Source: Montifringilla adamsi
Lineage: Eukaryota; Chordata; Aves; Passeriformes; Passeridae
Assembly: GCA_017590115.1 (NCBI GenBank)
Contig: JAGGNK010012559.1
Coordinates: forward strand, 1,608,119 to 1,672,118
DNA length: 64,000 bases
Direction of reading: 5' to 3'
The notes under the pieces: generated by a model
What the model saw: the letters and a program-made list of their open reading frames with translations, nothing else
The model's database searches: none
Told to the model about the DNA's origin: nothing
Position numbers and translations under genes: made by a program
In this document: positions 45,481-57,002 of the stretch, piece after piece
Position numbering within the stretch: the stretch's first letter is position 1
Layout: each line of letters starts with the position of its first letter

Positions 45481-45555
45481 TAGAGTCTTCTGAGCTCCAT
45501 GAAGGGACCCACAAAGATCATCCAAGTTCAGCTCTTGGCCCTGCACAGAACAACT

Positions 45556-47204
45556 CCAAGAATCCCACCCTGATTCATGTCAGATTTAGGATCACCTGCC
45601 CTGACCAGCAAGAACAGCAGGATTATACAGTTTTTGGGGTGTCTCATTCCCACCAGGGCTGTGCAGGTGGCACAGGGAAGGTCAATTCAAGCCAACACCT
45701 GAGGCTTTGACCTCTGTGGGAAGTGAACACATTTGAAACTTGTGTTCTGATTTCTTCACTGTTTAAATCCCAGAATTCTCAGGAGGCTCAGAGCACAGAG
45801 GTCAGTATCAGCACAGAAACACCAGCCCTGGTCCCTCTGTGGTGCATCCTGCCCTGCCTGCATCCACCTAGCTTTGGCAGCCACAGCTCCTGGTTAATGC
45901 AAATAGCCCAGAACTGGTTTTGCATGAACAAGGCCACTCACACCCCATTATGATCATTATTAACGAGGCTGTTTATCACTGATATTGTGGTAGGACCCAG
46001 AGACCCCTGCACAAGGCTGGGGCCTCACTGCACAGTCATGGCTCAAATGCCATCACTCTGCAAAGTCCCTGAAGGCCAAAATGAGCAGAAATGAGCTGGG
46101 GCAGAGACCAAAGAGGTGCAGGGTGACAGCAGAACTAATCCTCACTGATGTGCTCGTCTGGAAGAGGGAGCACATCATGGCAAGTTTGTGGCCAGATGTT
46201 TGTGCTGAATAGAGCCCCACAACTGTGACCCGAGGGCAGGGACACTTCAGCCTTGTCCCCGTGTCCCTGCTCACCCCTTCCACTGCTCAGGCTGCACAGG
46301 TTTTGCTGCAAAAGATGCAGAGGTTGGGTTGTGCTGGGGAAAATGCACAGAACCAGCACTGTGGCACCTGCAGAGTTCTCAAGGCTTTGCCCTGCCTTAG
46401 GAGGAGGTTAAGCCCATTGTCAGTCCCTTCTCTGCCACTGCGACCCAGGTGGCACTGAGCAGGGACAGGTCCTGGGTGCTCTGTGCTGGGTCACAGCCCA
46501 GGGATGCCGTCTGTGGGCTGCCACTGACTCACCACCACAGCTTTGTGCAGCTTCTCAGCCCTGCAGCCTGAGCCCTGATGCCTCGGGGATATTTCCACAC
46601 CAGGTCAGTCCCGGGAGGAGGGAAGCAAAGCGAGCTGGCCATTCCCAGGCTGAGCTAGCCAGGGGTGGCGAGGGGACAGCGACAGGCCAAGGGCAGGCGA
46701 GTCAGGTCACACAGGGAGGAGCACAAGGAGCTGCTCCCCAGCTCTGTCCCTCTCCCACTCACCCTGTGCCAGCAGCTCTTTTACACCTTTTATCTCCATG
46801 GGCGCTTCCACCCTGGAGTTTGGAGCATTCTCCTTGTCCCCACTCATGGGACCAGCCCAGCAGGTGCCCCCCGGGCTGGGCAGGGGGGGTCTCAGCCTGG
46901 CCAGCAGCAGCCCTGGCACCTGTTCAGCACGGGACACAATGAGCATTAATCACCGCCTGTCCGAGACGCTGCCGTGTTTTTCCTCCGTCCTTATTTGCGT
47001 GCTAGCGCCTGGAAAACAGGATGGCGATGTTTTCCTGCCGCGCATTCCCCAAGACTAAACAAAGGAGCTTGGATTTCCAGCCCCTGCTGATCTCTGATAA
47101 ATGTGGGGCTTTCAGGAATTGCTTGGGGAGCGCGGGAATGGGGGAGCTCAGGGATCTGCCCCTCGAGCTGGTCCCACTGCTCGGAGTAGAAAACCTCCGA
47201 CCTC
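45556..47204. other. Intergenic; CpG-containing unique block at 46925-47050
   Basis: No gene is recognised. 46925-47050 is unusually CpG-rich for this desert (CCGCCTGTCCGAGACGCTGC, GCGTGCTAGCGCC) and not repetitive, so it could be a small regulatory element. Confidence 0.5.
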
Positions 47205-47445
47205 TGGAATGAGGGGGAAGGTTTTTCATCTCACTTTTAGGGAAAAGGTTTTTTACAGAAATGGTGTTAAAGTTCTGGAATGTTCTGCCCGGGGAGGTGG
47301 TGGAGTCACCATCCCTGGGTGTGTTTAACAAAGCCTGGATGTGGCACTGGGTGCCAGGGTTTAGCTGAGGTGTTGGGGCTGGGTTGGACTCGATGGTCTG
47401 GAAGGTCTCTTCCATCCCAGTGATTCTGGGAATTCTGTGACTTCT
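47205..47445 (+). mobile_element. CR1 LINE 3' fragment
   Basis: GGGGAGGTGGTGGAGTCACC, GGTTGGACTCGATGGTCTGG and GTGATTCTGGGAATTCTGTG match a CR1 3' end. Confidence 0.93.
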
Positions 47446-47713
47446 GTGAAAACACTGCCTAAAGAAAGTTCTTGTGTGCACAGCCTGCACTGGTGGGCTC
47501 TCGTTAAGGTTTACTACTCATAATTTGTTAAGGTCTTGTTCATTTGAGGTGTGACCATGGGAGGTGCTTTAGAATGAAGTACAAAGGAGAAACCAGGCTC
47601 CCTAAAGAAGAAGGAATGTTTGATTTTAAGAGTATAACCACCAACATCATCCTGGCAGGAATTGGATGAGGAGTCCTTAGGCCAACTTCTGAAATGGAAG
47701 CTCAGCTGGGAAC
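47446..47713. other. Intergenic, no gene seen
   Basis: Short non-repetitive spacer between two CR1 remnants. Confidence 0.6.
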
Positions 47714-47800
47714 GAATCAGAGAACCAGAGAATATTGGAACAGTTTGGGTTGGAAGGGCCCTTAAAGATCATTTCCTTCCATGGGCAGGGAAGGGACTGG
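47714..47800 (-). mobile_element. CR1 LINE tail remnant (minus strand)
   Basis: CAGTTTGGGTTGGAAGGGCC and TTAAAGATCATTTCCTTCCA show the reversed tail only. Confidence 0.85.
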
Positions 47801-48484
47801 AAACTCTGCCCTCACCTGCTTGGAAAGCCCAGGGCTTTTCCCTGCCTGTCACACTGCCTTTCCCTTATCCCAGTTCCATGGGATGCTCTGGTGCATCCAC
47901 CCCTTACCTGCTGTTTTTATGTGTTTAAAGAGCTCCTCTCTCCAAACTCAGATGAACTTTGCCGAGCAAGCAATAATTGGTGCTTATGCAGCTTCTGGGA
48001 GACTTTTGGAGGCTCTTAAGATGTTACCTGAACTGGGAAAATGAATAGTGGGAGTCCTAATTCTGAACTGACGTGGGGAATTTGTGCAGGTTTGGTGACT
48101 CTGCTCCCAGCACCAGGAGCACCAAAATCAGCCAGAGCCAGGTCTTTGGGTAGATGGACCAGGGAAAAAGGAAAGAGCTGAAAAATCTGTGTTAGAAGCC
48201 TTGGAGAGAGGCTGTGGAGGTTCTCCATGGAAATACCTCAATTTCCACTCAGCCTTGATGGGAAACACATTCCACCTACAGATCATCCTTCCCATCTAAT
48301 CTGTATATGGGAACAGCTCTGTAACCAGGAACTTCTGATGACTTGGAGGACAAAGGCTCAGCACCTTTCCTGGCATTAAATGAGGAATAACCACCTGGAT
48401 TTCTCCAATTCCTGTGATCATGGTGTGGGGGGATTCCCATTTTTCAGCTGTGCTTTCTGTGGCCCCAGAGCTGAGATGTTTCAG
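47801..48484. other. Intergenic, no gene seen
   Basis: Non-repetitive spacer. Confidence 0.6.
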
Positions 48485-48790
48485 TCACTGAATCACAGAA
48501 TCACCAAGGCTGGAAAAGACCTCCAAGATCATCCAGTCTTTGACTGAATCCCACTGTGCCACTTAACCTTATCACAAAGTGCCACATTCACCTGATGTTT
48601 GAACACTTCCAGGGATGGTGGCTCCATCACTGCCCTGGCCAGTTGTGCCAGGGCTGAACCACCCTCTCAGTGAAGAAATTTCCCCTAAAATCCAACCTAA
48701 ACCTCTCTTAACAAAACCTGGGGCCATTTCCTCTTGCCCTGTCCCTTGTTCCCTGGAAACAGAGCCCAACCCGCATCTGCCTCCCTTAAA
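48485..48790 (-). mobile_element. CR1 LINE 3' fragment (minus strand)
   Basis: AATCACAGAATCACCAAGGC, GACCTCCAAGATCATCCAGT, GAACACTTCCAGGGATGGTG and CCTCTTGCCCTGTCCCTTGT follow in the order of a reversed CR1. Confidence 0.95.
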
Positions 48791-48838
48791 AATCCCATTT
48801 TTTTCTGTGAAAACTCAGTTTTAGGAAGTAGAATTGTG

Positions 48839-48858
48839 ATATATATATATATATATAT
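48839..48858 (+). repeat. (AT)n microsatellite
   Basis: About ten AT dinucleotides. Confidence 0.95.
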
Positions 48859-50222
48859 GTTTTTTTTAATCACTCTTTGGGGAAACTGCTTTTCCCTCTG
48901 GTGACTCATGAAAAATATTGACCAAATGCACTCCAGCTCTGATTTGTGGTGTCCTCCCCTTGTGTCTCTGGGTTTGGCCCTGGATGTTCTGTCCCCAAAG
49001 CACTAAAAAGCTCCAGAACTGCCCCTCCCCAAAGTAATCTCGCTGGATTAAATCCTGAAACCTCATTACAGTTCTCAAGATAAGAGCTCATTAAACAGCG
49101 TGAAAGGAACCTTGGAAAAGAGGATTTCAATATCTGCCCTGAGAGGTCTGAACCTGAGGAACTGGGATGGGCTGGGTGATATTGCTGGGTGATGTTTATC
49201 TGTGTTATCCTCAGGAATTGTCACCTGGGCATCTCGCTGCACCAGGGAGCTGCTGCTACCAGGAAAAATGGGAAGGGCTGGCAGGAAGTTGTTTGCATAT
49301 CTCTTCTTCTGGATGGGTGACTCAGGCAAGAAATAAAGTGTAATATCTGTTAAAAATATCTGCAAGATCCTGAGGCAGGGGTGGTATCTTGGCAGCACTT
49401 TTTGTGTCCAAAAAATACCCCAAAAACATGGATCCTCCTGGACACTGGCACAGCACAAACCACAGGTCTGGGCTGCAACAAAGAGGAGCATCCAGAAAGT
49501 TAAAAGGGAGTGGGAGAGGGAGAAATCTCACCTGGAAACAGCAACAACAGAAATCACAAACTTGCTTCCCCCTTCTGCCCTCCCGCCCTATTTCTCAACA
49601 AAATTTTTTTAAGTTACAGATTTTAAACCTGCTCTGAATGGATAAAAGCCTGCACCAGTGCCTGGGGAATGGCAGGAAGGCACGTGCTGTCATGATTGGA
49701 GCAGGGAGAATGTGCTAATTACATAACAGCCCAGGAATTTGGCAGCACTGATGCAGAAATAGGGCAAATAATCCTCTTTCCCCATCACCTCCTTCCCCAG
49801 CCCTGTCTGCTTTGCTTTTTCAGGATGGAAATTTAATTTTCAAACCCTTCCACACAGATTTTTAACCTGGCAAAAGTGGGAAAAACAACTTTTCCAGAAG
49901 CGTTGCCATACCTCAAGTCCAATTTTTTTCCCTTTCTAAAAAAAAAAAAAAATAATTAAAAATCTACTAAAGAGTCATATTTTGCTTTGGTGCTCAAGAA
50001 ATTATTCCAGATCATGCCATAAACAGGTGATAATTTTGCTTGGCCCCACTTTGCCTGTGGGCAAAGCCTTGGCCTGGAATAATTTGACATTCCTGTCACT
50101 GCCATAATTCAGCACTGTAGGGACACGAGAACATTGGTGCTTTGTCACAGAGATTGAGCAGGGAAGTGATTTTCCTGCTTGATGGAGGAAAAATGGGGAC
50201 AGAATCATTGCCAGTGCTTTGG
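48859..50222. other. Intergenic, no gene seen
   Basis: Non-repetitive with a poly-A run near 49938-49952. No exon is recognised. Confidence 0.65.
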
Positions 50223-50306
50223 GAGACACCCAAAGAGTGACTGAGTCAGAGCTGCATCTCACCAATGGATGTTGAGACAGGAATTCCCCTCACACTCTGG
50301 AATAAA
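50223..50306 (-). repeat. Dispersed LTR-like repeat, copy 1 (minus relative to the copies at 53779 and 57003)
   Basis: The reverse complement carries TTTATTCCAGAGTGTGAGGG, CATCCATTGGTGAGATGCAG and CAGTCACTCTTTGG, matching 53779 onward. Confidence 0.8.
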
Positions 50307-50495
50307 CACCTCCAGAAGTACTGAAAGGCTCTGGAGGCTGCAGCAGATCATCAAAGGACAGGTTTGGAGTCCTTCAGGCCTGCTCCCATCCAATCCCATA
50401 AAATCAACCTCAGGTGCTCCCTGCTCCAGCATTCCCAGCTGTGGAAAGTGGAAAAAGCAGTCTTCAGACACTGCCAGTGCAGAGCAGTGATCCCA
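50307..50495. other. Intergenic, no gene seen
   Basis: Short spacer. Confidence 0.55.
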
Positions 50496-50715
50496 GAGTC
50501 ACAGAATCACAGAATTCCAGAACCCCTGAGGTGGAAAAGCCCTCCCAGCCCAACAAGTCCCAGCTGTGACCCATCCCCACCTTGTCCCCAGCCCAGAGCT
50601 CTCAGTGCCACCTCCAGCCCTTCCTTGTACACCTCCAGGGATGGGGACTCCAAACCCCCCTGGGCACCCCCTGCCAAGGCCTGAGCACCCTTTCAGTGGT
50701 GGCAGTGGGGCCTCC
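50496..50715 (-). mobile_element. CR1 LINE 3' fragment (minus strand)
   Basis: AGAGTCACAGAATCACAGAA, CTGAGGTGGAAAAGCCCTCC and CACCTCCAGGGATGGGGACT mark a reversed CR1. Confidence 0.9.
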
Positions 50716-51951
50716 AGAGCTCCGAGAGTGTCCGTGGGCATCTCCACCCACATCCTCCTTCCCTTTGGGTGGGCACAAGGTGGCTCCCATGTCCAGAACT
50801 GAGTGCAGAGAATCCCACACTAGCTCTCCTGGAGCCACTTTAGGCTCTGGAAGGGCTCTGAGCTCTCCCTGCTCAGAAGAAAAGGACAGGGCTTCCCAGA
50901 AATCCATGGGGATTTGTGCTGGTTTTTGGTGGGAGCTCAGGTGTCACTCTTGTTCTTTGTGGATCCATCAGTATAATTGTTATTCCTGTGTAAATTCCTG
51001 GGCTCAGAAACAAGCTTCCTTCCTTTCTCCACCTGGAAAGGGGATCCAGATTCCCCTGGAAAGATGCTCCTGGGCTCAGAGGGGTCACTCTGTGTGCGAG
51101 GCATAGGGAGCGAGGACACTGAGGATGCTGCCCTACAATCAATCCAGCCACAAGGACTGCTCACCATGTCCCTCTGTGTGACCACTGCTCATCTCCTGGT
51201 GTCCCCTGAACCTCAGCCTATCCCCAGGTGTGACCTTGGTCAAACACAGCCACCTCCAAGGCCATTATGGCAAAGTCATGCCTGATATTTGGGCAGATTT
51301 GGAGCCACATCTTTGAGGGATGTAGGATGCTCCAGCACAGAGCAGGAGTGAAGCTCCATCCTGCAGCACAGGGAGATTCAGAGGGTTTTTATCTCCCAGG
51401 CAGACAGCACGGGGTGTGTGGAGCTCATGGAGGACCTTGGAATGCCTGGGAATTCAAGGAATGTCAACCTCTTCTTCAGTGGGCTTTGGTTCAAGCTCCT
51501 GCATCATCCCCAAGTGAGAGCCAAGCAAAGCAGACCCGGCCCGTGGTGCTTTTTGCTGCAGTCAGCACCAAAGTGCCAGCCGGTGACAGCACTGAGGATC
51601 TCCAGGAGGGGCTGAACCTGCCCTCAGACTCCCAAAAACACCTGGGCATGTTTGGAATCCACATGTAAAAATATCCAGTGTTCTAAAAGTGTGGGCTCAG
51701 GGCCCCAGGAGTATTTGGGCTCATGGCAGGAGTTCTGGCATCCACAGTCAGGCCATGCAGAGCTGAAAATGGATCAGGAGGCAGGTTTTGTCCAAAAGCA
51801 GCACTGAGCCAGGCTCAGCCAGCCCCAGGAACAGGCACAGAGCAGCTGCAGCCCAAGCCCAGGTGCTCAATGCACACACAGACTGCGCTGGATTCCCCAG
51901 GGATTTTCATCAGGATCCTGCTCCGTTCTCTCTGCACATCACCAACATCTG
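50716..51951. other. Intergenic, no gene seen
   Basis: Non-repetitive. No exon is recognised. Confidence 0.6.
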
Positions 51952-52160
51952 CCACTCCTGCAGGGACTGCACCATCTCCAGGGACTGCAGCATCTGCAGG
52001 GACTGCAGCTCCTGCAGGAACTGCTTCACCTGCAGGAACTGCAGCACCTGCAGGGACTACCACTCCTGCAGGGACTGCTACTCCTGCAGGGACTGCTACT
52101 CCTGCAGGAACTGCAGCACCTGCAGGGACTGTCACTCCTGCAGGGACTGCCATGCCTGCC
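51952..52160 (+). repeat. 18-bp minisatellite, about 11 copies
   Basis: Units of CTCCTGCAGGGACTGCNA, each with a PstI-type CTGCAG. Because 18 is a multiple of three, one frame reads CRDCxS repeats and another AGTAxP repeats without stops. There is no start context, splice site or second domain to support a gene. Confidence 0.95.
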
Positions 52161-52324
52161 TGCTCAGAGGGGAGCTGCAAGAAGTGAAAATTGCAGCTCA
52201 TTTTCCACTCACTTGGCTGTCCTAGCAGTCAGACCCATGTTGTCCTGTGGATCTAGAGGATGGATCATCAGGAGAAGAACTGGTTTCCAAAAATCCTCTC
52301 TGCCATTTGCAACTCTGCTGCTGT
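52161..52324. other. Intergenic spacer
   Basis: Short unique stretch between a minisatellite and a purine tract. Confidence 0.55.
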
Positions 52325-52448
52325 AGGAGAAGGAAGATGAGAAGGATGAGAAGGAGGATGAGGAGAAGGAGAAGAGAAGGAGAAGGAGAAGGAGAAGAAA
52401 AGGAGGAGAAAGAGAAGGAGAAGAGGAGGAGAAAGAGGAAGAGGAAGG
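52325..52448 (+). repeat. Polypurine (GAA/GGA)n tract
   Basis: About 124 bases almost entirely A and G (AGGAGAAGGAAG, GAGAAGGAGAAGGAGAAG), with only a few T interruptions near the left end. Confidence 0.95.
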
Positions 52449-53778
52449 CTGCACTCCTTCAAAGCTGAAGCCCTTTGCACTAGTTGTGCTCAGGAGCAGG
52501 AGAGCAGCCCTGGATCCTGGAAGAGGCTGCAGTCACTCCCTGGGCACGCTCCGCCCGTGGGGGCATCTGGAGACAGATCCCACAGGAGGTTCCCTGGCCA
52601 AGTGCAGGGATTCTGCAGCTACTTGCAGCCAGCCATTGTTGGAGCAGGGAGCGCTCCGGCTCCTGGCTGGTACCTGAGCTGATAATTGCTCAGAAAAATT
52701 AAGGGTTGGGTAATTCCTCCTGAAATTAATTGCCTCGCTGAGCTGCCGCAGGGCACGCGCCACGAGAGGGTTTGAAGATGATACAACTACTTCCCTCTTT
52801 ACAATTAAACCAGGTGGCAAAAGCCCACCTTGGTCACAAAGAGCTTTTGGTTTTGGGGATTCCTTTTCTCTGATTTTTTTTTTTTTTGGCTTTTCTGCTG
52901 TTTCAGAAATGGCTTTGAGGGTTCTGAGGAGCTGCGGGAATTTATGGGCAGTGCTTTTGTCAGCCTTACCTGACACTGGCAGCTCAGTCCTCTGCAGCAG
53001 CTTGCTTTGCTCATTTTAACACCTCTTTTATAAGCAGCCACTATTCCTCACAGAATGTTTATAAACAGAGGCAGGAAACAAGAAGAGACTCAGGATATTC
53101 ACAGTTGATCTAAAGTAAGCCTTTCTTCCCCTTCACACAGGTTGCTCTCAGTTTCCTCCTCTCGGACCGTGCAGCTGACTTGGGGTGAAATCTTTATTTT
53201 CCCAGCGTGTCTTGATTTTAGGGAAAACTTTTCAATCTCCCTTCTTTTTTCTTGGCTTCCTGCAGGAAAATTCCTCTAGGAAATGGATGCTCTGCCTGTG
53301 CTGCCTCCTTCCTTTACCTCCTTATGGGAAGAATATCCCTTTTCAGGAAAAGAAGCCAGAGACCCATGGATTCCTAAAGAAATGGAGCTGGCACTCCCTG
53401 CCCAAGGCAGAACAACTTTATTTGTGTCTCTGCCCTTCTTAAACACTCCCAATAAAGAAGTTTTTACCACCCTCCAGGGAAAATATTCCCATACACCACT
53501 TTTTCACCCATGGAAATTTTCCCTTCGCTTTACCTTTATTACCAGCCCCAATCATAAAGGTTTTTTTTGTACTCAGTTCACACCTCCCAGACATGGGGAT
53601 GATCTCCAAGTGCTCCAGAGCTCTCCTGGAGTGTCCTGGCATTTACCACAAAGGATCCTGCAGGTCCTTGCAGCTCCTCTTCCATTTATGAGAACCCAAA
53701 CAGGACATTTGCCTTTACCAAACCTGCCCTGGGGATCTGCTGCAGCCTCCAGAGCCTTTCAATATTCCTGAAGTCTTT
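52449..53778. other. Intergenic; candidate conserved block at 52676-52765
   Basis: No gene is recognised. 52676-52765 is compact, non-repetitive and contains GATAATTGCTCA, CCTGAAATTAATTGCC and CGCAGGGCACGCGCC, which looks like a developmental non-coding element. This is inference only. Confidence 0.4.
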
Positions 53779-54005
53779 ATTCCAGACTGTGAGTGGTATT
53801 CCTGTCTACACATCCATTTGTGAAATGCAGCTCTGAGTCAGTCACTGTTTGGTGTCTCCAGTCACTTGGGAGGTAAAACCATAAGAGTTCATGTCCTCCA
53901 GGAGAGGTGTCTAAAGGCAAACATCCTCTGGAGACACTTTCCCCTCTAGAACAGTTTTGAGGTGGTTTTTGGTTGTTGTCCTTAGCTGGTGGAGTTTTTT
54001 TTTTC
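53779..54005 (-). repeat. Dispersed LTR-like repeat, copy 2
   Basis: It shares TTTATTCCAGACTGTGAG with copy 1 and GGTGTCTCCAGTCACTTGGG, GGAGAGGTGTCTAAAGGCAA and GTTGTTGTCCTTAGCTG with copy 3. Read on the minus strand it has GGAATAAAG near one end, like an LTR poly(A) site. Confidence 0.8.
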
Positions 54006-54807
54006 CCTAAAATTTCTTGAGTATTTTGTTTTTTGCTTAAATCTTCCAAGGTGTTTTCAGTCCCCTCTCAAATTCTTGTCATCTTCAGGTTTATGTGTTC
54101 CCTTCCTTTGCTGAGGACATGTGAAAACACTGAACTGAGCTCTGCAACCATGGTTTGCTAAATCCTGGCATTTTCTGGTCAGCCGTGAGCGTGTAAGGAC
54201 ACACAGGCAGGAGGAGAGTGCAGAGTCATCTGGGCTGAGGTTTGGATGTTTCCTACAGGTCTGAAATTGGGGTCAATTTGGACCTCAGATGGGAACTCTG
54301 GGGGGAATCTGGAGGATTTCCTGCTCCAAATGCACCGGTATGGACAGGCACGAGGGCAGGAAACCCAGCACCACCAAAGCTCCAGCAGGGCACCAGCGCC
54401 AGCCCTCAAGGGCTGCCCTTGTTTTTCTGGCTCCTGTTTTGCTCCAGTCCGGGGTTAATCACTGAAGGTTCCGAATTCCACTTGTGGAGAGGGGAAAGGG
54501 AAATGAGCAGGAGGCTTGGGCTCAGCCTCTGCCTTGAGCCTCTTGCCTTTGCCCTCCCTCTCTGTTTCATTTGCTGCTTTTCCACGTTTGGAGGCCAGGC
54601 TGCCCGATGGCCAAGGCCAGGAGCAGTGTCCCCACTCCAGCTCTCAAATTCACTTTGCATTGTTCTCCTTTCCCCTCCTCTGAATAATAAAAGCTGCTTG
54701 ACAGCACCAGGGCTGCAACTATTTCAAGCCTCAAAGTTTTTCCACTCAAGTCCTTAAATCTGTTTAACCTTTCTCTGTCCGTCTGGCTATCAGCAGGGTG
54801 TAATCAA
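54006..54807. other. Intergenic, no gene seen
   Basis: Non-repetitive spacer. Confidence 0.6.
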
Positions 54808-55480
54808 ACCAAAGAATCTGTAAGATGGGAAAGGACCTTTCCCATATAATGACAAGGTCATTAACTCCAAGAATCAACCAGTGCCACCAGCATAATCACC
54901 ACTAATGTGTCCTCAAGTGCCACATCCACATCCATTTTGAACACCTCCAGGGTGGTGATTCCAGCCCTTTTGCAGCCCTTTCAATGAAGAAATTTTCCCA
55001 ATATCCACCCTGAGCCTGCCCTGGCCCAGCCTGAGGCCGTTCCCTCTCCTCCTGTCCCTGTTCCCTGGAGCACAGCCCGACCCCCCCGGCTGTCCCCTCC
55101 TGTCAGGAGTTGTGCAGAGCCACAGGGTGCCCCCTGAGCCTCCTTTTCTCCAGGCTGAGCCCCTTTCCAGCTCCCTCAGCCACTCCTGGGGCTCCAGACC
55201 CTTCCATCTCCGTTCCCTTCCATGTCTCCAGTCCCTTTCTTGTCATGAGATGCCCAAAATGAACCCCAGCCCTCTGAACCTTTCCCCAGCGTGGCAGAGG
55301 GATGCAGTGCCCCAGGAGCCTCTCCAGGATTCCTTCCTGGGGTCTCTCCGAGCTGCTCAGGCCCCTGTGCCCTGCAGTGACTGCCCCAAAGCCAGGCTCA
55401 AACAGGAGCCCGTCAGAGCCCCTGGGTGTCCCCACAGCTCCTCTCTGCCATCCCGTGTGCCCCAAGCTGGGTGAAGAGGT
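54808..55480 (-). mobile_element. CR1 LINE 3' fragment (minus strand), long
   Basis: TGGGAAAGGACCTTTCCCAT, CACCTCCAGGGTGGTGATTC, CCTGAGGCCGTTCCCTCTCC and CTCCTTTTCTCCAGGCTGAG appear in reversed CR1 order. The stretch to about 55480 continues into the more 5' CR1 3' region with lower certainty. Confidence 0.85.
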
Positions 55481-56763
55481 CAGGTGTGCCCCAGGGACTG
55501 CCCAGGCTGTGCCCCATGACTGGCCAGCCCAGAACTGAGAAGTTTCAAATGACTTTGGGGTAGAAAAATTCCTCTCTAATTGGGAAAGGCCCCACAAACC
55601 AGGGAGGTTCTTCTTGTTGTGAACAGTCAGTCTGTTCATTTCTTCTGCCATCTTTGGGATTTCAAGTAATTTGATTTTAATCATTGAAGGGTAATTTTGA
55701 GCAGAGATTCAGGATTTTGATCCAAGTTGTCTGGGAGGTGGGAGTTTTGGGGGCAGGTGAACCAGGGGGTGCTTTGTGGGGCATTTCCTGATAAAATGGG
55801 AATTGCTGAGGCACGACAGCTGCAGGTCCATATAAATCCCAGGGTAAAGGATTGGGAAAGGCAGAGTCCTGGCCAGGGAAGTGCCAGATCTCCCTCTTCA
55901 GGCTGCTGCTCTTGCCTCTGGAAGGTCACAGTTTATCTGACAAATGTCATTCACCCCAAACAACAATGCCTTGAGGAAGGAGAGAAACATTACTTTTGAT
56001 AAAAATCATTCACTGAGTGAGGCTGCCCTGGGACTTTGGAAGTCTGTCCTGGAGAAAGTTTGCTGGACAAAGTGCAGAAAAGAGAAAAAAGGGAGATAAA
56101 TGCGTTTTATCACCCAGGAATTATGTAATGAACAGGTGTATTGCCACCTTTGGCTCCTCTGCACCCTGCCCTCCTCTTTCTTTTCCTAGGATTTACACTT
56201 TCCCACAGTTTTGCAACTCCAAAAAGCGGCTGGGTTTGCAAAGCAGCTGGAGCTCCACGTGTTTCCCTGTCTTTTTCTGACAGGATTTACCCAGAACACC
56301 CAGCCCACAGTCCCAGGCAGGCAGGGGTGCTCTATAATCCATTTCTCACTGCCTGGCTCTGCAAACCCAGGAGCTGTGCAGCTCCCTGGGATGCTGCATG
56401 GGCACTGTCTCCTCTCTCACCTTTGGGGTTTTGTGAGATGTTTGTTCTGGCAGCAGCTGGGGATCCCTGGGCTGGGACAGTCCCCAAGAGCTGTTACAGT
56501 CCCCAAGAGCTGTGACAGCTCTGTCACCCTGCAGAGGAGCTGCAGCTGGAATTGCACTTGGCCAGGAACTCCCCGAGCCTTGAAGGATTTTTAACAGGGA
56601 ATGTTCCAGCCAGGGTTGATATCCTGGTTCATGCCTCAAAATGTGCCCTGCTGGTTAATATGAATTTTAAAAGAAATTATATTAATAAAATTACACCTGG
56701 AATGTCTTGAGATGACATCCAGCAAGATGGACAGAGATGGGGAGGGAATTCCTGAGCAGAACG
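55481..56763. other. Intergenic, no gene seen
   Basis: Non-repetitive apart from a twice-repeated CAGTCCCCAAGAGCTGT at 56478-56515. Confidence 0.6.
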
Positions 56764-56890
56764 TTATGGGGACAGACCCTCCTGCTGGGGCCTGGGGGTG
56801 GCACAGCTCAGTGATGGGGACAGAACCTCCCAAATGGGGCCTGGGGGTGGCACAGCTCAGCTATGGAGACAGGACCCTCCTGCCTTTTCC
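56764..56890 (+). repeat. ~49-bp tandem repeat, about 2.5 copies
   Basis: GGGGCCTGGGGGTGGCACAG occurs in successive units that start with ATGG(G/A)GACAG at 56766, 56814 and 56863. Confidence 0.9.
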
Positions 56891-57002
56891 TGAACAGTGT
56901 CAGCTCTGTGTGCCCAGCTCAGGAACTGCCCTGTTGTAGCTCACAAGCCATATCCATCCTGACTGAGAGAAATCAGGATTTATGCAGTGAAAACCTTGAT
57001 AA

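Larger units (their letters stand above)
44204..45555 (+). repeat. Direct tandem duplication, period 707 bp
   Basis: Copy 1 (44204-44910) and copy 2 (44911-about 45555) both begin GAACAACCAGGATGGATCAG, and they are almost identical for more than 400 bases. Copy 1 has an extra ~94-bp internal duplication (GAGCCTCTTCCTACAGCCTG, 44665-44758). Copy 2 has a longer TGGAA run. Each copy ends with a reversed CR1 remnant (AAGATCATCCAAGTTCAGCT). No coding content is seen. Confidence 0.95.

Noticed and set aside
51723..52225. Cysteine-rich keratin-associated-like or Ala-Gly-Thr protein
   Set aside because: The repetitive part is an 18-bp minisatellite and the rest of the frame has no similarity I recognise. 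Kept only as a finding.
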